The translations under genes and the position numbers were made by a program. A stretch of 64,000 nt of DNA from an uncultured Acidobacteriia bacterium (GTDB taxonomy: Bacteria > Acidobacteriota > Terriglobia > Bryobacterales > Bryobacteraceae): NCBI GenBank assembly GCA_903882645.1, contig CAIRXZ010000361.1, positions 1-64,000 of the forward strand, read 5' to 3'. The notes under the pieces were generated by a model. That model saw only the letters and a program-made list of their open reading frames with translations, was not told the origin of the DNA and made no database searches. Position 1 is the first letter of the stretch. Each line of letters opens with the position of its first letter. This document shows positions 1 to 9,219 of this stretch, one piece after another.

Positions 1-1316
1 ATATCTTCGTACCAGTTGACGGCCCACTGGTCGTCGCGATCGATGAAGTCGATCTTCAGCCCCGCAATGCCCCATTTCGCATACATGGGGAAGTCCCGCC
101 TGTAGACCGCGCTGTCGATGAAGTCGTTGAAGTGGAACCACAGCCAGATGCGCACGCCCCTTTCCTTGCCAAAGGACACCAGGTCGGGCACGATCGACTT
201 GTCGCCGATCTCCGACAATTGATACGGCCAGTTCATGTCGGCGGCAAGCTGAATGTACTGTTTGAGCGTGGGGAGGTCGTTGCGCCCCACGTTGGGCCAC
301 CAGGCGCCCCAGGACGACATGCCCGGCTTGACCCAGGACGTGTCGGCGAGCTGGCTCGGGGTGGCCAGGTTCAACACCAGGTCGCTCTGAATCAGGTCGG
401 CAGGCTGGCGGCCGATGATAAAGGTCCGCCAGGGGGAATTGTGGGGAGTCTTGGCCACCACCAGGCCTGTCTGAACCTGGCCTGCCGGCGCCGGAGCCGT
501 GCTCACCGCCGCCCCATTGGCCGCGGACGGATTGCGCGACGGCCACGGCTGTGGCGGGATCGGCGGAGCCAGTTGCGCCTCCAACGTATACTTGGCGCCG
601 GCCTTGGTCGCCAGCCACATACCGGACCAGTCGAGCAGGTCGGACTCGGTGATGGCGACATACGCCGCGGGCGTCCGGACCAGAAACGGCAGCCCATGCT
701 TGTAAGTGGGGTTAAGCCCGGAAAGCTTGTTGGGCGCGTATCGCCATTCCTGGGAGCCGATGAATCCGCCCTCGGGGCGGGCGGCGCCCTCGGGGTTGTT
801 CCAGCCCGCCCAGACCGGATCGTCGTCGGCGAACGTGAATTCCGTCGCGTCGCGCGTCACGGTAAAGGAGTCCATCCCGGGCTGCTGGGGGAGGACCAGG
901 CGGAAGGCCACGCCGTCGTTGTACGCCCTGGCGACCGCGCCAAACGTGCGGTCGCCTTCCTTCAGCGTCAGGGTCAGTTCATTGAAACGATCCCGCACGT
1001 CGCGGTTCTTGCCGAACTCGTTCACCCAGTGAGTGTCGGACGACCTCCGTTTCTCGCTCTGCAAGGCGGGCTTCTCGCCCAGCTTCACATTGCCGGCCAG
1101 CTCCAGCCCAAGGCGGGACCGCAGCAGCGCCGGCTTGCCGTCCACCGTGATGCTGTAGCCCAGGGGGGCGTCCGTCTGAATGGCGATGGCGATCTTCCCG
1201 TCGGGCGAGCGAACTTCGCGCGCCGCCCCGGCAGCCGCGGCCGCGGCCGGCAGGCACGAGAACAATACAGTTCCAACTAGAACGCCAGCGTTCCGGCAAT
1301 AACGACGGATGTTCAT
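1..1316 (-). CDS. GH97 family glycoside hydrolase, truncated by window edge
   Basis: A secreted alpha-glycosidase-like enzyme of family GH97, probably acting on alpha-linked oligosaccharides in the periplasm. The first 438 codons are visible; the C-terminus lies beyond base 1. A signal peptide covers about residues 1-28 (hydrophobic run ending in an Ala-rich stretch). The typical N-terminal strand REVRSPDGKIAI follows, then RAYNDGVAFR near residue 170, and the barrel motif GLKIDFID whose first Asp is about residue 423. The ATG at 1316 has AGGAGGAA just upstream, so the start is firm. The next gene upstream on the same strand is a second GH97 only 33 bases away, which suggests co-transcription. 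Exact substrate cannot be read from sequence. Confidence 0.9.
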   Translation of the reverse strand, partial: MNIRRYCRNAGVLVGTVLFSCLPAAAAAAGAAREVRSPDGKIAIAIQTDAPLGYSITVDGKPALLRSRLGLELAGNVKLGEKPALQSEKRRSSDTHWVNEFGKNRDVRDRFNELTLTLKEGDRTFGAVARAYNDGVAFRLVLPQQPGMDSFTVTRDATEFTFADDDPVWAGWNNPEGAARPEGGFIGSQEWRYAPNKLSGLNPTYKHGLPFLVRTPAAYVAITESDLLDWSGMWLATKAGAKYTLEAQLAPPIPPQPWPSRNPSAANGAAVSTAPAPAGQVQTGLVVAKTPHNSPWRTFIIGRQPADLIQSDLVLNLATPSQLADTSWVKPGMSSWGAWWPNVGRNDLPTLKQYIQLAADMNWPYQLSEIGDKSIVPDLVSFGKERGVRIWLWFHFNDFIDSAVYRRDFPMYAKWGIAGLKIDFIDRDDQWAVNWYED

Positions 1317-1349
1317 GACTTTCCTCCTGTGAATTGGTCAGGCATCTGG

Positions 1350-3251
1350 CTATCTCTTAAGCATGGCGACAAAGCCGCCGCCGGAGCGCAGATCGATGGA
1401 GAGCGAGTCGTTCCCGGTAAGCGTGACGTGCTCGACCTTGAGGGCCGCCGGTTCCACCGTATCGCGCAGGAGCGTGGCCAGATAGGGGGTGGAGCGCCCG
1501 CCTTGCGGTTGCGGCCCTCTGAGGAAGGCGGAGAGATCGATACGCACGTTGCGCGCCGTGGCCCCGTTGGTAATCGCCAGAAACCAGGTGTTGCCGCTGC
1601 GCCGGGCGAAGGCCGCCACTTGCCGGATTTCGGAGACCGGCAGAACGACGGTCTCATCCCAATGGCTCGGGATGGCTTTGAGCACGTCCACGGACGGGTT
1701 CTCCAGCATATGCTGGGGGTGCGCCACGTAGACCAGCAGCGGAGATTGCAGGATGACGGCATTGGCAACCTGGTGCGCCCAGGTGGTATCGGCGATCAAG
1801 GTTCCAAAGTGGGTAGGCGTGTAATCGCCCATTCCGGCCAGCATGCGGGTGAACGGCAGGACGACGTCGTGCTGCGCGTAGGGCGGGAAGAACTCCATCC
1901 CGCGGATGCCTTCGATGCCAACGATATTGGGATAGGTTCGTTCCAGACCGGTCGGCTTGTTGGCGCCATGGAAATCGACCATCAGGTGGTGCTCGGCGGC
2001 CGCTTTCGCCAGCATCTCATAGAGATCGATCACCTCTTTGTTCTCGTGGTCGAAGAAGTCTATTTTGAGGCCCGCGATACCCACCCGGTCGCATATTTCG
2101 AGAGTCTGCTGAAGGGCCTTGGGGTCCTGCAACAGGGAGCGGATGTTCCACACGAAGGCCTTCACTCCGTGCTCGCGCATGTAGCCCACGACATCCTTCA
2201 ACTGCGCCTCGGACCAACTGTTCCGCCAGAAGCCCTCGATCACGATGTATTCGAATCCCATCAGCGAACCGAGCCGCGCCATCTCTTTCTGCCCTTCGGG
2301 CGACGCGTCCACGCCGTCTAGGTAGCTCCAGACCGCGCGGCCGGGCTTGATCCAATCGGTGTGAATGCCCTGGGGGAAGAGCTTTGGATCGGGAGGCGCG
2401 GCGACGTTGTGCACGATGTCGCAGTTAACCAGGGCATTCAGGTCCGCGCCGATCATCACGATTCTCCAGGGCGTGGTGATGGGGCCGCTAATCACCGCCG
2501 GATGGCTGAGGCGCTCGACGTCCTTGGCGTATCGCGAGCGGAAGCCGAAGGACGCAGGCTCGGCGTGGCCTAACCTGGCGTGCAGCGCCTGGGCGGCATC
2601 CGCCTGGAAGACCATCCCGCTGTAGTTGACCAGGGCACCCTCGGTGATGGAAGCGTAGGCGCTCTTGTCGCGCAGCACGAAGGTGAACGGGGGATTGGTC
2701 CACTCGCCGTCCATCATGCCCTCGATGGTGTTGGTCGTGGTCCGCCACGGATAAAGCCCTTCGTAGCCGGACACGTAGTTCTGCGGCGCGATGACGCTTC
2801 CCGCGGGGACGCGGAACACGGTGGCTTCGTCGGGCGTGCGGACGCCCTGGCCCGGCACGAGGTGACGGAACGCGACGCCGTCGTTGTAGGCCCGGATCTC
2901 GAGCGTATAGGACGTTCCCGTCTTGGACGTCACGGCGACCTTGGCGCCGTTGCAGTTGTCCACCACGGTGGAGTGCGGGCCGTACCAGGGGTAGGTCTCG
3001 TTGACTTTGTAGGTGTCCGCCTTCCCGATCTGGGCGCCGTCGGCGAGATCCACCTTGTCGATCACGATGCCCAGCGGGGACCGGTCGATGATGTTCTTCG
3101 AGTTGAACGTGACCGTGTATTCGAGATGGCCCTGGGCGCCGGCGGACAACAAAAATTGCACGCGGCCATCCGGGCTGGCCACGGTCACGTCCGCCGCCGC
3201 GGGGAAGGACAGGCACAAAAGGGCAAGTGGGAAAAGAATGCGTGTTTTCAT
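1350..3251 (-). CDS. GH97 family alpha-glucosidase/alpha-galactosidase
   Basis: A 633-residue secreted GH97 enzyme, the usual length for the family. A signal peptide ends about residue 20 (FPAAA/D). The N-terminal beta-sandwich starts VTVASPDGRVQF, and the TIM barrel carries GLKIDFFDH with Asp398 and GMEFF with Glu453. Their 55-residue spacing equals that of the nucleophile and acid/base of the retaining Bacteroides GH97b enzyme as I remember it (Asp415, Glu470), so a retaining mechanism, often alpha-galactosidase, is inferred. AGGAG precedes the ATG. It is the upstream member of a tandem GH97 pair and probably leads that transcript. Confidence 0.92.
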   Translation of the reverse strand: MKTRILFPLALLCLSFPAAADVTVASPDGRVQFLLSAGAQGHLEYTVTFNSKNIIDRSPLGIVIDKVDLADGAQIGKADTYKVNETYPWYGPHSTVVDNCNGAKVAVTSKTGTSYTLEIRAYNDGVAFRHLVPGQGVRTPDEATVFRVPAGSVIAPQNYVSGYEGLYPWRTTTNTIEGMMDGEWTNPPFTFVLRDKSAYASITEGALVNYSGMVFQADAAQALHARLGHAEPASFGFRSRYAKDVERLSHPAVISGPITTPWRIVMIGADLNALVNCDIVHNVAAPPDPKLFPQGIHTDWIKPGRAVWSYLDGVDASPEGQKEMARLGSLMGFEYIVIEGFWRNSWSEAQLKDVVGYMREHGVKAFVWNIRSLLQDPKALQQTLEICDRVGIAGLKIDFFDHENKEVIDLYEMLAKAAAEHHLMVDFHGANKPTGLERTYPNIVGIEGIRGMEFFPPYAQHDVVLPFTRMLAGMGDYTPTHFGTLIADTTWAHQVANAVILQSPLLVYVAHPQHMLENPSVDVLKAIPSHWDETVVLPVSEIRQVAAFARRSGNTWFLAITNGATARNVRIDLSAFLRGPQPQGGRSTPYLATLLRDTVEPAALKVEHVTLTGNDSLSIDLRSGGGFVAMLKR

Positions 3252-3646
3252 CGGCGTTCTCCTTTCAACGAACCGGGGCTAACCGTATGGCGCTGCCGCC
3301 GGCCGACGCGAGCGCTGCCCACAGAACCAGGGCGAGCATCCTGGCGATTTTCGGACCGTAAAGCATGTTTTCCCTAGACTACTACAGATGCCTTCTCCTT
3401 GAGCGGGACCTGCCGCGACAGAGAACGCCAGACTGCTGGAATTGTTATTGACATGCGCAACGTGGCGCGTTACGGTACGGTAGGATTATATCGAAGGTTT
3501 TCGGCGGCACCGAGGAAGGCTGGCTTGTGCAACAGGCCCAATATGACCTTGCCCAAGTCCGCCGCGACCGGTTGAAGCTAAGGCGGCTCGAAGTCGCGTA
3601 GCGGTTTCTGCCCGCGTTGCCCCTTCGCCTCCGAATGCGGTAATAC
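3252..3646. other. Intergenic region without a convincing gene
   Basis: About 395 bases between the GH97 pair and pncA. It holds TTGACA at 3448-3453 on the plus strand with only a weak -10 seventeen bases later, and a short palindromic stretch around 3455-3467 (AACGTGGCGCGTT). On the plus strand 3494-3601 reads as an open stretch ending at TAG whose translation (VQQAQYDLAQVRRDRLKLR) faintly resembles the hairpin of HlyD-type adaptors, but there is no start codon. It could be a decayed gene end. No terminator with a T-run is visible. Confidence 0.4.
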
Positions 3647-4255
3647 TCAGCAACAGATGTCGGAGACAGTGGCTAGAGTTCCGCCGGCGGCGCGGATTTC
3701 GACGAGGGCGCGGGCGGAGTCTTCGGGCTTCAGGGCTTCCACGGCGTCCGTCACCACCGTCACCGGGATGCCGGTCTTGAGAAGGCCGCGGGCGGCGTGG
3801 AGCACGCAGATTTCCGTCACTACGCCGTAGACTACGTAACGTTCGGCGTTCAGGCGCTGCAACAGGGCGGGCAGGTTGGCGCTCTGGAACACGTCCACCG
3901 TGCGCTTCTCGAAGACGATTTGTTGCGCGGCGTCGATCTGTGCATCGGCGTTGGCAGACCACGAAAGACGATGGTCTGCCCCACTGGGAATCACGACGCG
4001 GCGGTCCAGCAGCGTGGCTTCGGGCTTGCGCTGGCCCATGGTCCCGGCGACGCAGTGCGGGGGCCACTGGGAGAATTCGGGATCGTCCTCCGCGTGGGCG
4101 TCGGTTGTCGAGACCACCGGAAAGCCGCGCTCGGCGGCGAAACGGTTGAGCCGCGCGACGGCGGGAACGATGCGCTCCGCCTTGGGCGCATAGAGGGCGC
4201 CCGCGGGGTAGAGGAAATCGAGCTGCGTATCGATATCGAAGAAAACCGTTCTCAT
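3647..4255 (-). CDS. pncA: Nicotinamidase / isochorismatase-family cysteine hydrolase
   Basis: A cytoplasmic hydrolase of 202 residues that converts nicotinamide to nicotinate in NAD salvage. The cysteine-hydrolase triad is visible: Asp9 in DIDTQLDF, Lys117 in FEKRTVDVF and Cys150 in VVTEICVLHAARG. Metal ligands fit Asp52, His54 and His67. The ATG at 4255 overlaps the TGA of pncB in an ATGA, so the two are translationally coupled. Nicotinate produced here would be used directly by the pncB product. An open frame continues upstream to 4471 but would lie inside pncB, so the ATG that begins the family motif is preferred. Confidence 0.9.
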   Translation of the reverse strand: MRTVFFDIDTQLDFLYPAGALYAPKAERIVPAVARLNRFAAERGFPVVSTTDAHAEDDPEFSQWPPHCVAGTMGQRKPEATLLDRRVVIPSGADHRLSWSANADAQIDAAQQIVFEKRTVDVFQSANLPALLQRLNAERYVVYGVVTEICVLHAARGLLKTGIPVTVVTDAVEALKPEDSARALVEIRAAGGTLATVSDICC

Positions 4256-5565
4256 GCCAGCAGGTTGCGGCGGGTCCGCTCGACGAGCATGCGCAACTCG
4301 CGGCTGTAGACCACGGCGCGAGGCTCCGCCACTTCCAATTGTCGCAGAGCCGGCGAGAGCTTTGCGACGGAAACGACGGCCCGCCGGCGCGCCTCTTCGA
4401 GCGAAGGCAGCGGCTCCACCAGGCGGCCGCCCAGGATCACCGGGCGGAGCAGGGCCTCGCCATTGCCGCATTCACCCGAGCGCGCGATCACGTCGCGCGG
4501 CCCCTCGCGGAAGATCTGCTTGGCGCCGGGGACGGAGATCTTGCCCTCGCTGAACTTAGCGGTGTAGCGCTTGATGCCCTGGATATCCAGCTCGACCATT
4601 TTGTAAATGGCGCCCATGGCGGGGGCGTCGGCCGAGGTGGCGATCTCCGTGCCCACGCCGAAGGCGTCGATGGGCGCGCCGGCGTTCACCAGATCGCGGA
4701 TACGGTACTCGTCCAGATCGCCGCTCACCATGATTTTGGCGTCCGTGAGGCCGGCTTCGTCCAGGATGGCGCGGACCTGCCGCGAGAGCACCGAGAAATC
4801 GCCGCTATCGAGCCGCACGCCCCACATCGGCCGGCCGGTTTGGGCTGCCCGGCGCGCGCCCTCCAGCGTGTCGTAGGTATCGATGAGCTGGACGGTGGAT
4901 TCGCCCAGCACCTTCCGGAGCTGCCGGAACGCCTCCGCCTCGCTCGGAAAGGACATGACCCAGGAATGCGCGGCCGTGCCCATGACGGGAATGCCGTAGC
5001 GGAAGCCGGCCAGCGTGTTGCTGGTTCCCGCGCAGCCGCCGAGATAGGCCGCGCGCGCGCCGAGGACGCCCGCTTCCGGCGTGTGGGCGCGGCGCGTGCC
5101 GAACTCGACCACGGGCCGGCCGCCAGCTACCTCCACGCATCGCGCCGCCTTGGATGCGATCAGGGACGGAAACGTGACCGCGGAGAGCACGTAGGTCTCC
5201 GGGATTTGCGCTTCGACGACGGGCGCGCGGACGATGAGCAGAGGCTCGCCGGCGAACAGAGGCGTCCCTTCGGGGACGGCGAAGAGATCGCCCGTGAAAC
5301 GCAGCCCGCGAAGATAGTCGAAGAACGCCGGCGAGACGTTGCGGAACTGCGCCAAACCGCGAAGGTACTCGACCTCTTCGGCCGTGAAGCTCAAATTGAG
5401 CAAATACTCCACGACCTGCGGGATGCCCGCCGCAAGCACGTAATTCCGGCGCGCGGGCAGCCGCCGGATGGTGAGCTCGAAAGTGGCCTTTTCTTCAGCC
5501 TTGCCGGCTTCGAAATAGCCGGCCGCCATGGTGAGCTCGTAGAGGTCGGTGAGGAGGGCGGACAT
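4252..5565 (-). CDS. pncB: Nicotinate phosphoribosyltransferase
   Basis: Converts nicotinate and PRPP to nicotinate mononucleotide, the committed step of the Preiss-Handler pathway. The protein has 437 residues and opens with LLTDLYELTMAAGY, diagnostic for the family. EFGTRRAHTPEAG, GTAAHSWVMSF, GVRLDSGDF and KIMVSGDLDE follow in the usual order. The last bases overlap pncA by four. A CAGC-rich repeat element fills the gap upstream, so its promoter must lie in or beyond that element, or it is read through from the ABC operon. The class is the longer bacterial/archaeal type; NadC is excluded by the motifs. Confidence 0.93.
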   Translation of the reverse strand: MSALLTDLYELTMAAGYFEAGKAEEKATFELTIRRLPARRNYVLAAGIPQVVEYLLNLSFTAEEVEYLRGLAQFRNVSPAFFDYLRGLRFTGDLFAVPEGTPLFAGEPLLIVRAPVVEAQIPETYVLSAVTFPSLIASKAARCVEVAGGRPVVEFGTRRAHTPEAGVLGARAAYLGGCAGTSNTLAGFRYGIPVMGTAAHSWVMSFPSEAEAFRQLRKVLGESTVQLIDTYDTLEGARRAAQTGRPMWGVRLDSGDFSVLSRQVRAILDEAGLTDAKIMVSGDLDEYRIRDLVNAGAPIDAFGVGTEIATSADAPAMGAIYKMVELDIQGIKRYTAKFSEGKISVPGAKQIFREGPRDVIARSGECGNGEALLRPVILGGRLVEPLPSLEEARRRAVVSVAKLSPALRQLEVAEPRAVVYSRELRMLVERTRRNLLA

Positions 5566-5573
5566 AAGCCGGC

Positions 5574-5706
5574 TCTCAGCGGTCAGCTATCAGCTTTCAG
5601 CTAAGCAACCACTCCCTTACGGTCGTGGCTCGTCGGAGTCGCGACCCGTACGCGCCGCGAGCGTAAGCGAACGGTTGCTTAGCTGATGGCTGATGGCTGA
5701 CGGCTT
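5574..5706. repeat. CAGC-rich imperfect inverted repeat, copy 1
   Basis: The left arm is made of degenerate CAGC-containing units (GGTCAGCTATCAGCTTTCAG) and the right arm of their complement (GCTGATGGCTGATGGCTGAC). Inside the arms a second inverted pair AAGCAACC / GGTTGCTT encloses ACTCCCTTACGGTCGTGGCTC and a related complement. The unit fills the whole gap between pncB and the DUF4340 gene. Four more copies occur in this window. Confidence 0.85.
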
Positions 5707-5708
5707 CA

Positions 5709-7016
5709 CTACTTCTTCTTTTTCTCCGGAGGCGCTTCCTTCACGTCGGCGGCGGCTTTCTGCAGGTCTTCCACGATCTTGGCTTCCAGTTCATAGATGC
5801 TAGGCTCGGCTTCGCGCTTCGCGAAATACTGGCTGCCCTGCTTCGAGATCGTCACCTTCTCGACGCGCTTGCCGTCGTTGGACGTGACGGTCGCTTCGAA
5901 CGCGGGCTCGCCGCCGCCCTTCTCGCTGAATTTGGACGCGCTCAGGTCGCGGAGCTTGTCGATCAGATCCTGGACCGTGGCGCTATCCATGGTCTTCGGG
6001 CCGGACATCCATTTGTCCCCGGTCTTGACGTACGCCGCGCCTTTCAGCTCGATCTTGCTGGGGTCGTTGAAGCCGAAATCGAACAGCTTCTTGTTGCGAA
6101 AATCGTCGAGGCCCTTGGCGAGCGCGTCTCCCGCGTCGGAAGAGGTCTTCCACACGCCCTCGACCGCCGAGCTCTTGGCGTAGTAATTGTTGTCTTTGTC
6201 CTTGCGGATCTCGATGTTCTGGCTGCCGGCCGCATCGGTCAGCGAGGCGGACGCCAGCTTCGGCGCGGCGGCGAACTTTTTGGCGGCGTCCTCGGGCAAC
6301 TCGGTGGTATCCAGCTTGGCGTCGCGCAACTTGTCCACCAGGGAACCCACGGCCGAGCTGTCGGCGCGCAGCGGACGGGGCTTCACGATCTGCCACTCGT
6401 TCTGTCCGTTCTTGCCGAACTCGATAGTCTGGCCTTTGGCCGTCAATTCCACGCGGGTGAGCTTGTCGGAGTCGAACGTGAGCAGGCGCTTGTCGCGCAG
6501 CTCCTCGGGCCGCTTGTCGAGGTTCGTTTTCGCGTAGTTGGCGATGGTGTACACGTGCGGATCGCCGGCTAGCTTCGCGTAGTAGCCGGCCGAGTCGAGG
6601 GTTGCGCTGCCCACCAGCAGCTCGCTCGACTTGCCGTCCTTCTTGACGATTGTGACGTCCAGGGTGGGGATGTCCAGCCCGAATTCATGGGGGTCGGCCG
6701 CGCTGTCGGCGACCTTCTTATCGGCGTTCAGCGAGGAGAGCGTGGAGACCATGGTGGCGACCGCGTCCTGGTCCGCCGCCAGCGGTTTCGGCTGGGTCAT
6801 AGTCCACTTGCCGTTGTCGCGCAGCAAGTCGATGGTGATATCGGTCAGGGTCTTGATCCGGATCTCCTGAAACTGGTCGTCCGGAATCGAGAGGATCTTT
6901 GTGGAAGTGTCCGCGGGCGCCTTGCCGGCGGCGGCCTGTTTCTTGTTCGACCACCAGATCAGGGCGCCCAGTACAGCCAAAAGAACGACGGCGATGAGGA
7001 GTCCCTTCGGCTTCAT
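5709..7016 (-). CDS. DUF4340 domain protein, ABC-system auxiliary
   Basis: A 435-residue protein with one N-terminal membrane anchor (about residues 5-22) followed by repeated beta-rich DUF4340 units and a highly charged Lys-rich end. DUF4340 proteins regularly sit downstream of GldA/F/G-type ABC genes, and that is the arrangement here: only three bases separate it from the GldG-like gene, and GAGGAGG lies just before its ATG inside the end of that gene. It probably acts on the outer face of the inner membrane as part of the complex. The biochemical role of the family is unknown. Confidence 0.85.
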   Translation of the reverse strand: MKPKGLLIAVVLLAVLGALIWWSNKKQAAAGKAPADTSTKILSIPDDQFQEIRIKTLTDITIDLLRDNGKWTMTQPKPLAADQDAVATMVSTLSSLNADKKVADSAADPHEFGLDIPTLDVTIVKKDGKSSELLVGSATLDSAGYYAKLAGDPHVYTIANYAKTNLDKRPEELRDKRLLTFDSDKLTRVELTAKGQTIEFGKNGQNEWQIVKPRPLRADSSAVGSLVDKLRDAKLDTTELPEDAAKKFAAAPKLASASLTDAAGSQNIEIRKDKDNNYYAKSSAVEGVWKTSSDAGDALAKGLDDFRNKKLFDFGFNDPSKIELKGAAYVKTGDKWMSGPKTMDSATVQDLIDKLRDLSASKFSEKGGGEPAFEATVTSNDGKRVEKVTISKQGSQYFAKREAEPSIYELEAKIVEDLQKAAADVKEAPPEKKKK

Positions 7017-7019
7017 GGC

Positions 7020-8447
7020 CTACCTCCTCTTCCACCACGTGCCGAGGCCGAAGCCGACCACGGCCAGCGGGAAGATCACCACGCTCAGCCAGAACAGCAT
7101 GTTGAGGCGCTGCGCGGTCATGTTGAGCGGCCGGTCTTCCGGCTCCTTCGGCCGGATGGAGATGAGGTCCTCGTCCGAGCTGAGCCAGTTGACGATATTG
7201 CCGAACAGATCGCGGTTGGCGAGGCGGCGCGAGCCGAGAAGGCTATTCTCCGCCCATTCGGACGTGCCGAACACGACAAAACGCCCGGAAGGGGTTCCGG
7301 AGTATGTGCCGGCGGCCGCCAGGGTGAGCGGCCCCTTCTTCCCCTTCTTCGGGTCCACCGCGCCGTCCGGTCCAATTGCGGAGGCCGCGAGGCTGTCCTC
7401 CGTGGTGGCGATCAGTTTATCCACCGTAGTCTTGGCGCCGGCCTTGATGTCCAAGGAGCGAGCCAGCGGGAAAGCGGTAGGCACACCGGTCAAGGGCTGG
7501 GTGATCGCGTGCGAGGGGTACTGCGCGATGAGGGGAACCTCGGGGCCGAGACCAAAGAGTTGCCCGATGCCGCTGAGATCGAGCGACAGGTCCTTGTTCA
7601 CGGTCACGCCCCACTCGGCCAGCAGATTCAGCAATTCCGTATTGTCGGCGGGCGGCAGCGAGCGCCCCAGACGGAGCGTCTCGTCGAGCATGATGAAGGC
7701 GCGGCCGCCTCCTTCCACGTAGGACTTGATTCCGGCCACCACGGGGGCCGGATAGTCGGTGCGCGGTCCGCCCACCACCAGCACGGAGCAATCCTTGGGA
7801 ACCTCGAAAGCGGCCGCCGGCGCCGCCTGGCCGACGTTCAGCGTCTTGCCGGCTTCGATCGCGGCGCCTTTGGGCGTGACGGTGCGGGTTTTGTAGTTGT
7901 CGCGCTCCACAAGCTGCTTGGCGAACGAGTAGCCGCTCGCGGCTTCGTCGTCGATGCCATGCTCGCCGCCGGCCGAAAGGAAGCACACGTTGCGATCCCC
8001 GGTCTTCGACGCGCGGACCAGCGCCCCGGTGATTTCCTCCTCGGTGAGCGACTTGGCGCCTTCCTTTTTCGCCCCGATCGCAACCACCACCGGCGAATCG
8101 CTGCGGTAGCCGGCCGCCAGGGCCTGCTGCTTCTTGCGCACGGGGTCGATGTAATCGGCATGGACCTTGGGCGACAAGCTCGCATACCGTTCGAGCAGGT
8201 CCTTCGCGGTCTGGAAGCTGGTGGTGTCGCCGAAGTAAGTGAGACGGGCGTCGGATTTCAAGCCCCGCACGAGCTTGAGAGTCTGGTCGGAGAGACTGAA
8301 CTGCTTGTTGGCGGTGGCGTCGTAAGACTTGTCGTAGCGGTTGGCGAGGAAATTCACCGCGGCCAGCACCGCCAGGATCACCAGGGTATAGACGACGGCG
8401 TAGCCGGTGTATCTGGTCTGTCGCGATTTCATCCAGTTGGCGGCCAT
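7020..8447 (-). CDS. GldG-family ABC transporter auxiliary protein
   Basis: 475 residues with an N-terminal transmembrane helix (YTGYAVVYTLVILAVLAAVNF) and a C-terminal one (MLFWLSVVIFPLAVVGFGLG), with a large extracytoplasmic region between. This is the architecture of GldG and uncharacterised ABC auxiliary proteins. The stretch NKQFSLSDQTLKLVRGL after the first helix is typical. GGAGGG precedes the ATG. It lies one base after the permease gene and directly before the DUF4340 gene. In gliding Bacteroidetes GldFG form the permease with GldA; in acidobacteria the transported substrate is not known. Confidence 0.88.
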   Translation of the reverse strand: MAANWMKSRQTRYTGYAVVYTLVILAVLAAVNFLANRYDKSYDATANKQFSLSDQTLKLVRGLKSDARLTYFGDTTSFQTAKDLLERYASLSPKVHADYIDPVRKKQQALAAGYRSDSPVVVAIGAKKEGAKSLTEEEITGALVRASKTGDRNVCFLSAGGEHGIDDEAASGYSFAKQLVERDNYKTRTVTPKGAAIEAGKTLNVGQAAPAAAFEVPKDCSVLVVGGPRTDYPAPVVAGIKSYVEGGGRAFIMLDETLRLGRSLPPADNTELLNLLAEWGVTVNKDLSLDLSGIGQLFGLGPEVPLIAQYPSHAITQPLTGVPTAFPLARSLDIKAGAKTTVDKLIATTEDSLAASAIGPDGAVDPKKGKKGPLTLAAAGTYSGTPSGRFVVFGTSEWAENSLLGSRRLANRDLFGNIVNWLSSDEDLISIRPKEPEDRPLNMTAQRLNMLFWLSVVIFPLAVVGFGLGTWWKRR

Positions 8448-8448
8448 G

Positions 8449-9219
8449 TTATGCCCTCCACCGCAGCGATTCGAGCGATCGCGAAGTCAGGAATAAAGAC
8501 AAGAACATCATGGACAGGTAGAACACCACGTCCTTGGAATCGAGCACGCCTTTGCCGAAATTCTCGAAGTGCGTCACGATCGACATGTAGTTGACGACCG
8601 TCGCGGTGACGGAACTGTCGAACGCCGTGAACCAGCTCAGCAGCCACAGCAGCAGCGAAATGAAGAACGTGGCGATTCCCGCGATGATCTGGTTCCTGGT
8701 CATGGTGGAGATCAGCGCGCCGATGGCCAGCAGGCAGCCCCCCTGCAACAGCAGGCCCAGGTACCCGACCAGCACCGGCCTGAGGTCGGGCTTGCCCCAG
8801 AGGACCAGGAGCGCGATGTTGAGCATCGACATCAGCAGCACGCAGACGTACAGCAGCAGGGCGCCGAGCCACTTGCCCAGAATGATTTCGATATCCTTCA
8901 CCGGCGAGGTGAGCAGCAGTTCGATAGTGCCGGTGCGTTTCTCTTCCGCGAAGAGACGCATGGTAATCATGGGGACCATGAAGAGCGCAATGGTGCCGGC
9001 GAAGCCCAGCAGGGGCCGGATGATCTGATCGTTGACGCTCATGGGCCCCCCTTGGCCCATCCCTTGCGCCTGCAGCAGGGTGTAGCGCACGAAATCGCGC
9101 GAGGCGTTGTAGAACACCCAGCCGAAAATCAGCCCGAAGATCGCCATCACGGCGTAAGCGATGGGGGAGGCGAAATAGCTCCTGAGTTCCTTCTGGCAAA
9201 TAAGGAGTACGTTCTTCAT
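8449..9219 (-). CDS. ABC-2 type transporter permease, GldF-like
   Basis: 256 residues with about six membrane segments and the conserved cytoplasmic motif RLFAEEKRTGTIELLLTSP found in GldF/NosY-type permeases. It is encoded between the ATPase gene, whose TGA overlaps its ATG by four bases, and the GldG-like gene. It would form the membrane channel of the complex with the GldG-like protein and be energised by the ATPase. The ATGA overlap implies coupled translation. Confidence 0.9.
   Translation of the reverse strand: MKNVLLICQKELRSYFASPIAYAVMAIFGLIFGWVFYNASRDFVRYTLLQAQGMGQGGPMSVNDQIIRPLLGFAGTIALFMVPMITMRLFAEEKRTGTIELLLTSPVKDIEIILGKWLGALLLYVCVLLMSMLNIALLVLWGKPDLRPVLVGYLGLLLQGGCLLAIGALISTMTRNQIIAGIATFFISLLLWLLSWFTAFDSSVTATVVNYMSIVTHFENFGKGVLDSKDVVFYLSMMFLSLFLTSRSLESLRWRA

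Noticed and set aside
3494-3601. Plus-strand open stretch resembling the end of an HlyD-type adaptor
   Set aside because: There is no start codon and only a short faint similarity, so it is mentioned in the intergenic entry but not called as a gene.
3486-4067. Arg-rich frame over pncA
   Set aside because: It is a shadow frame of pncA; the composition is Arg/Pro-rich and no motif is present.
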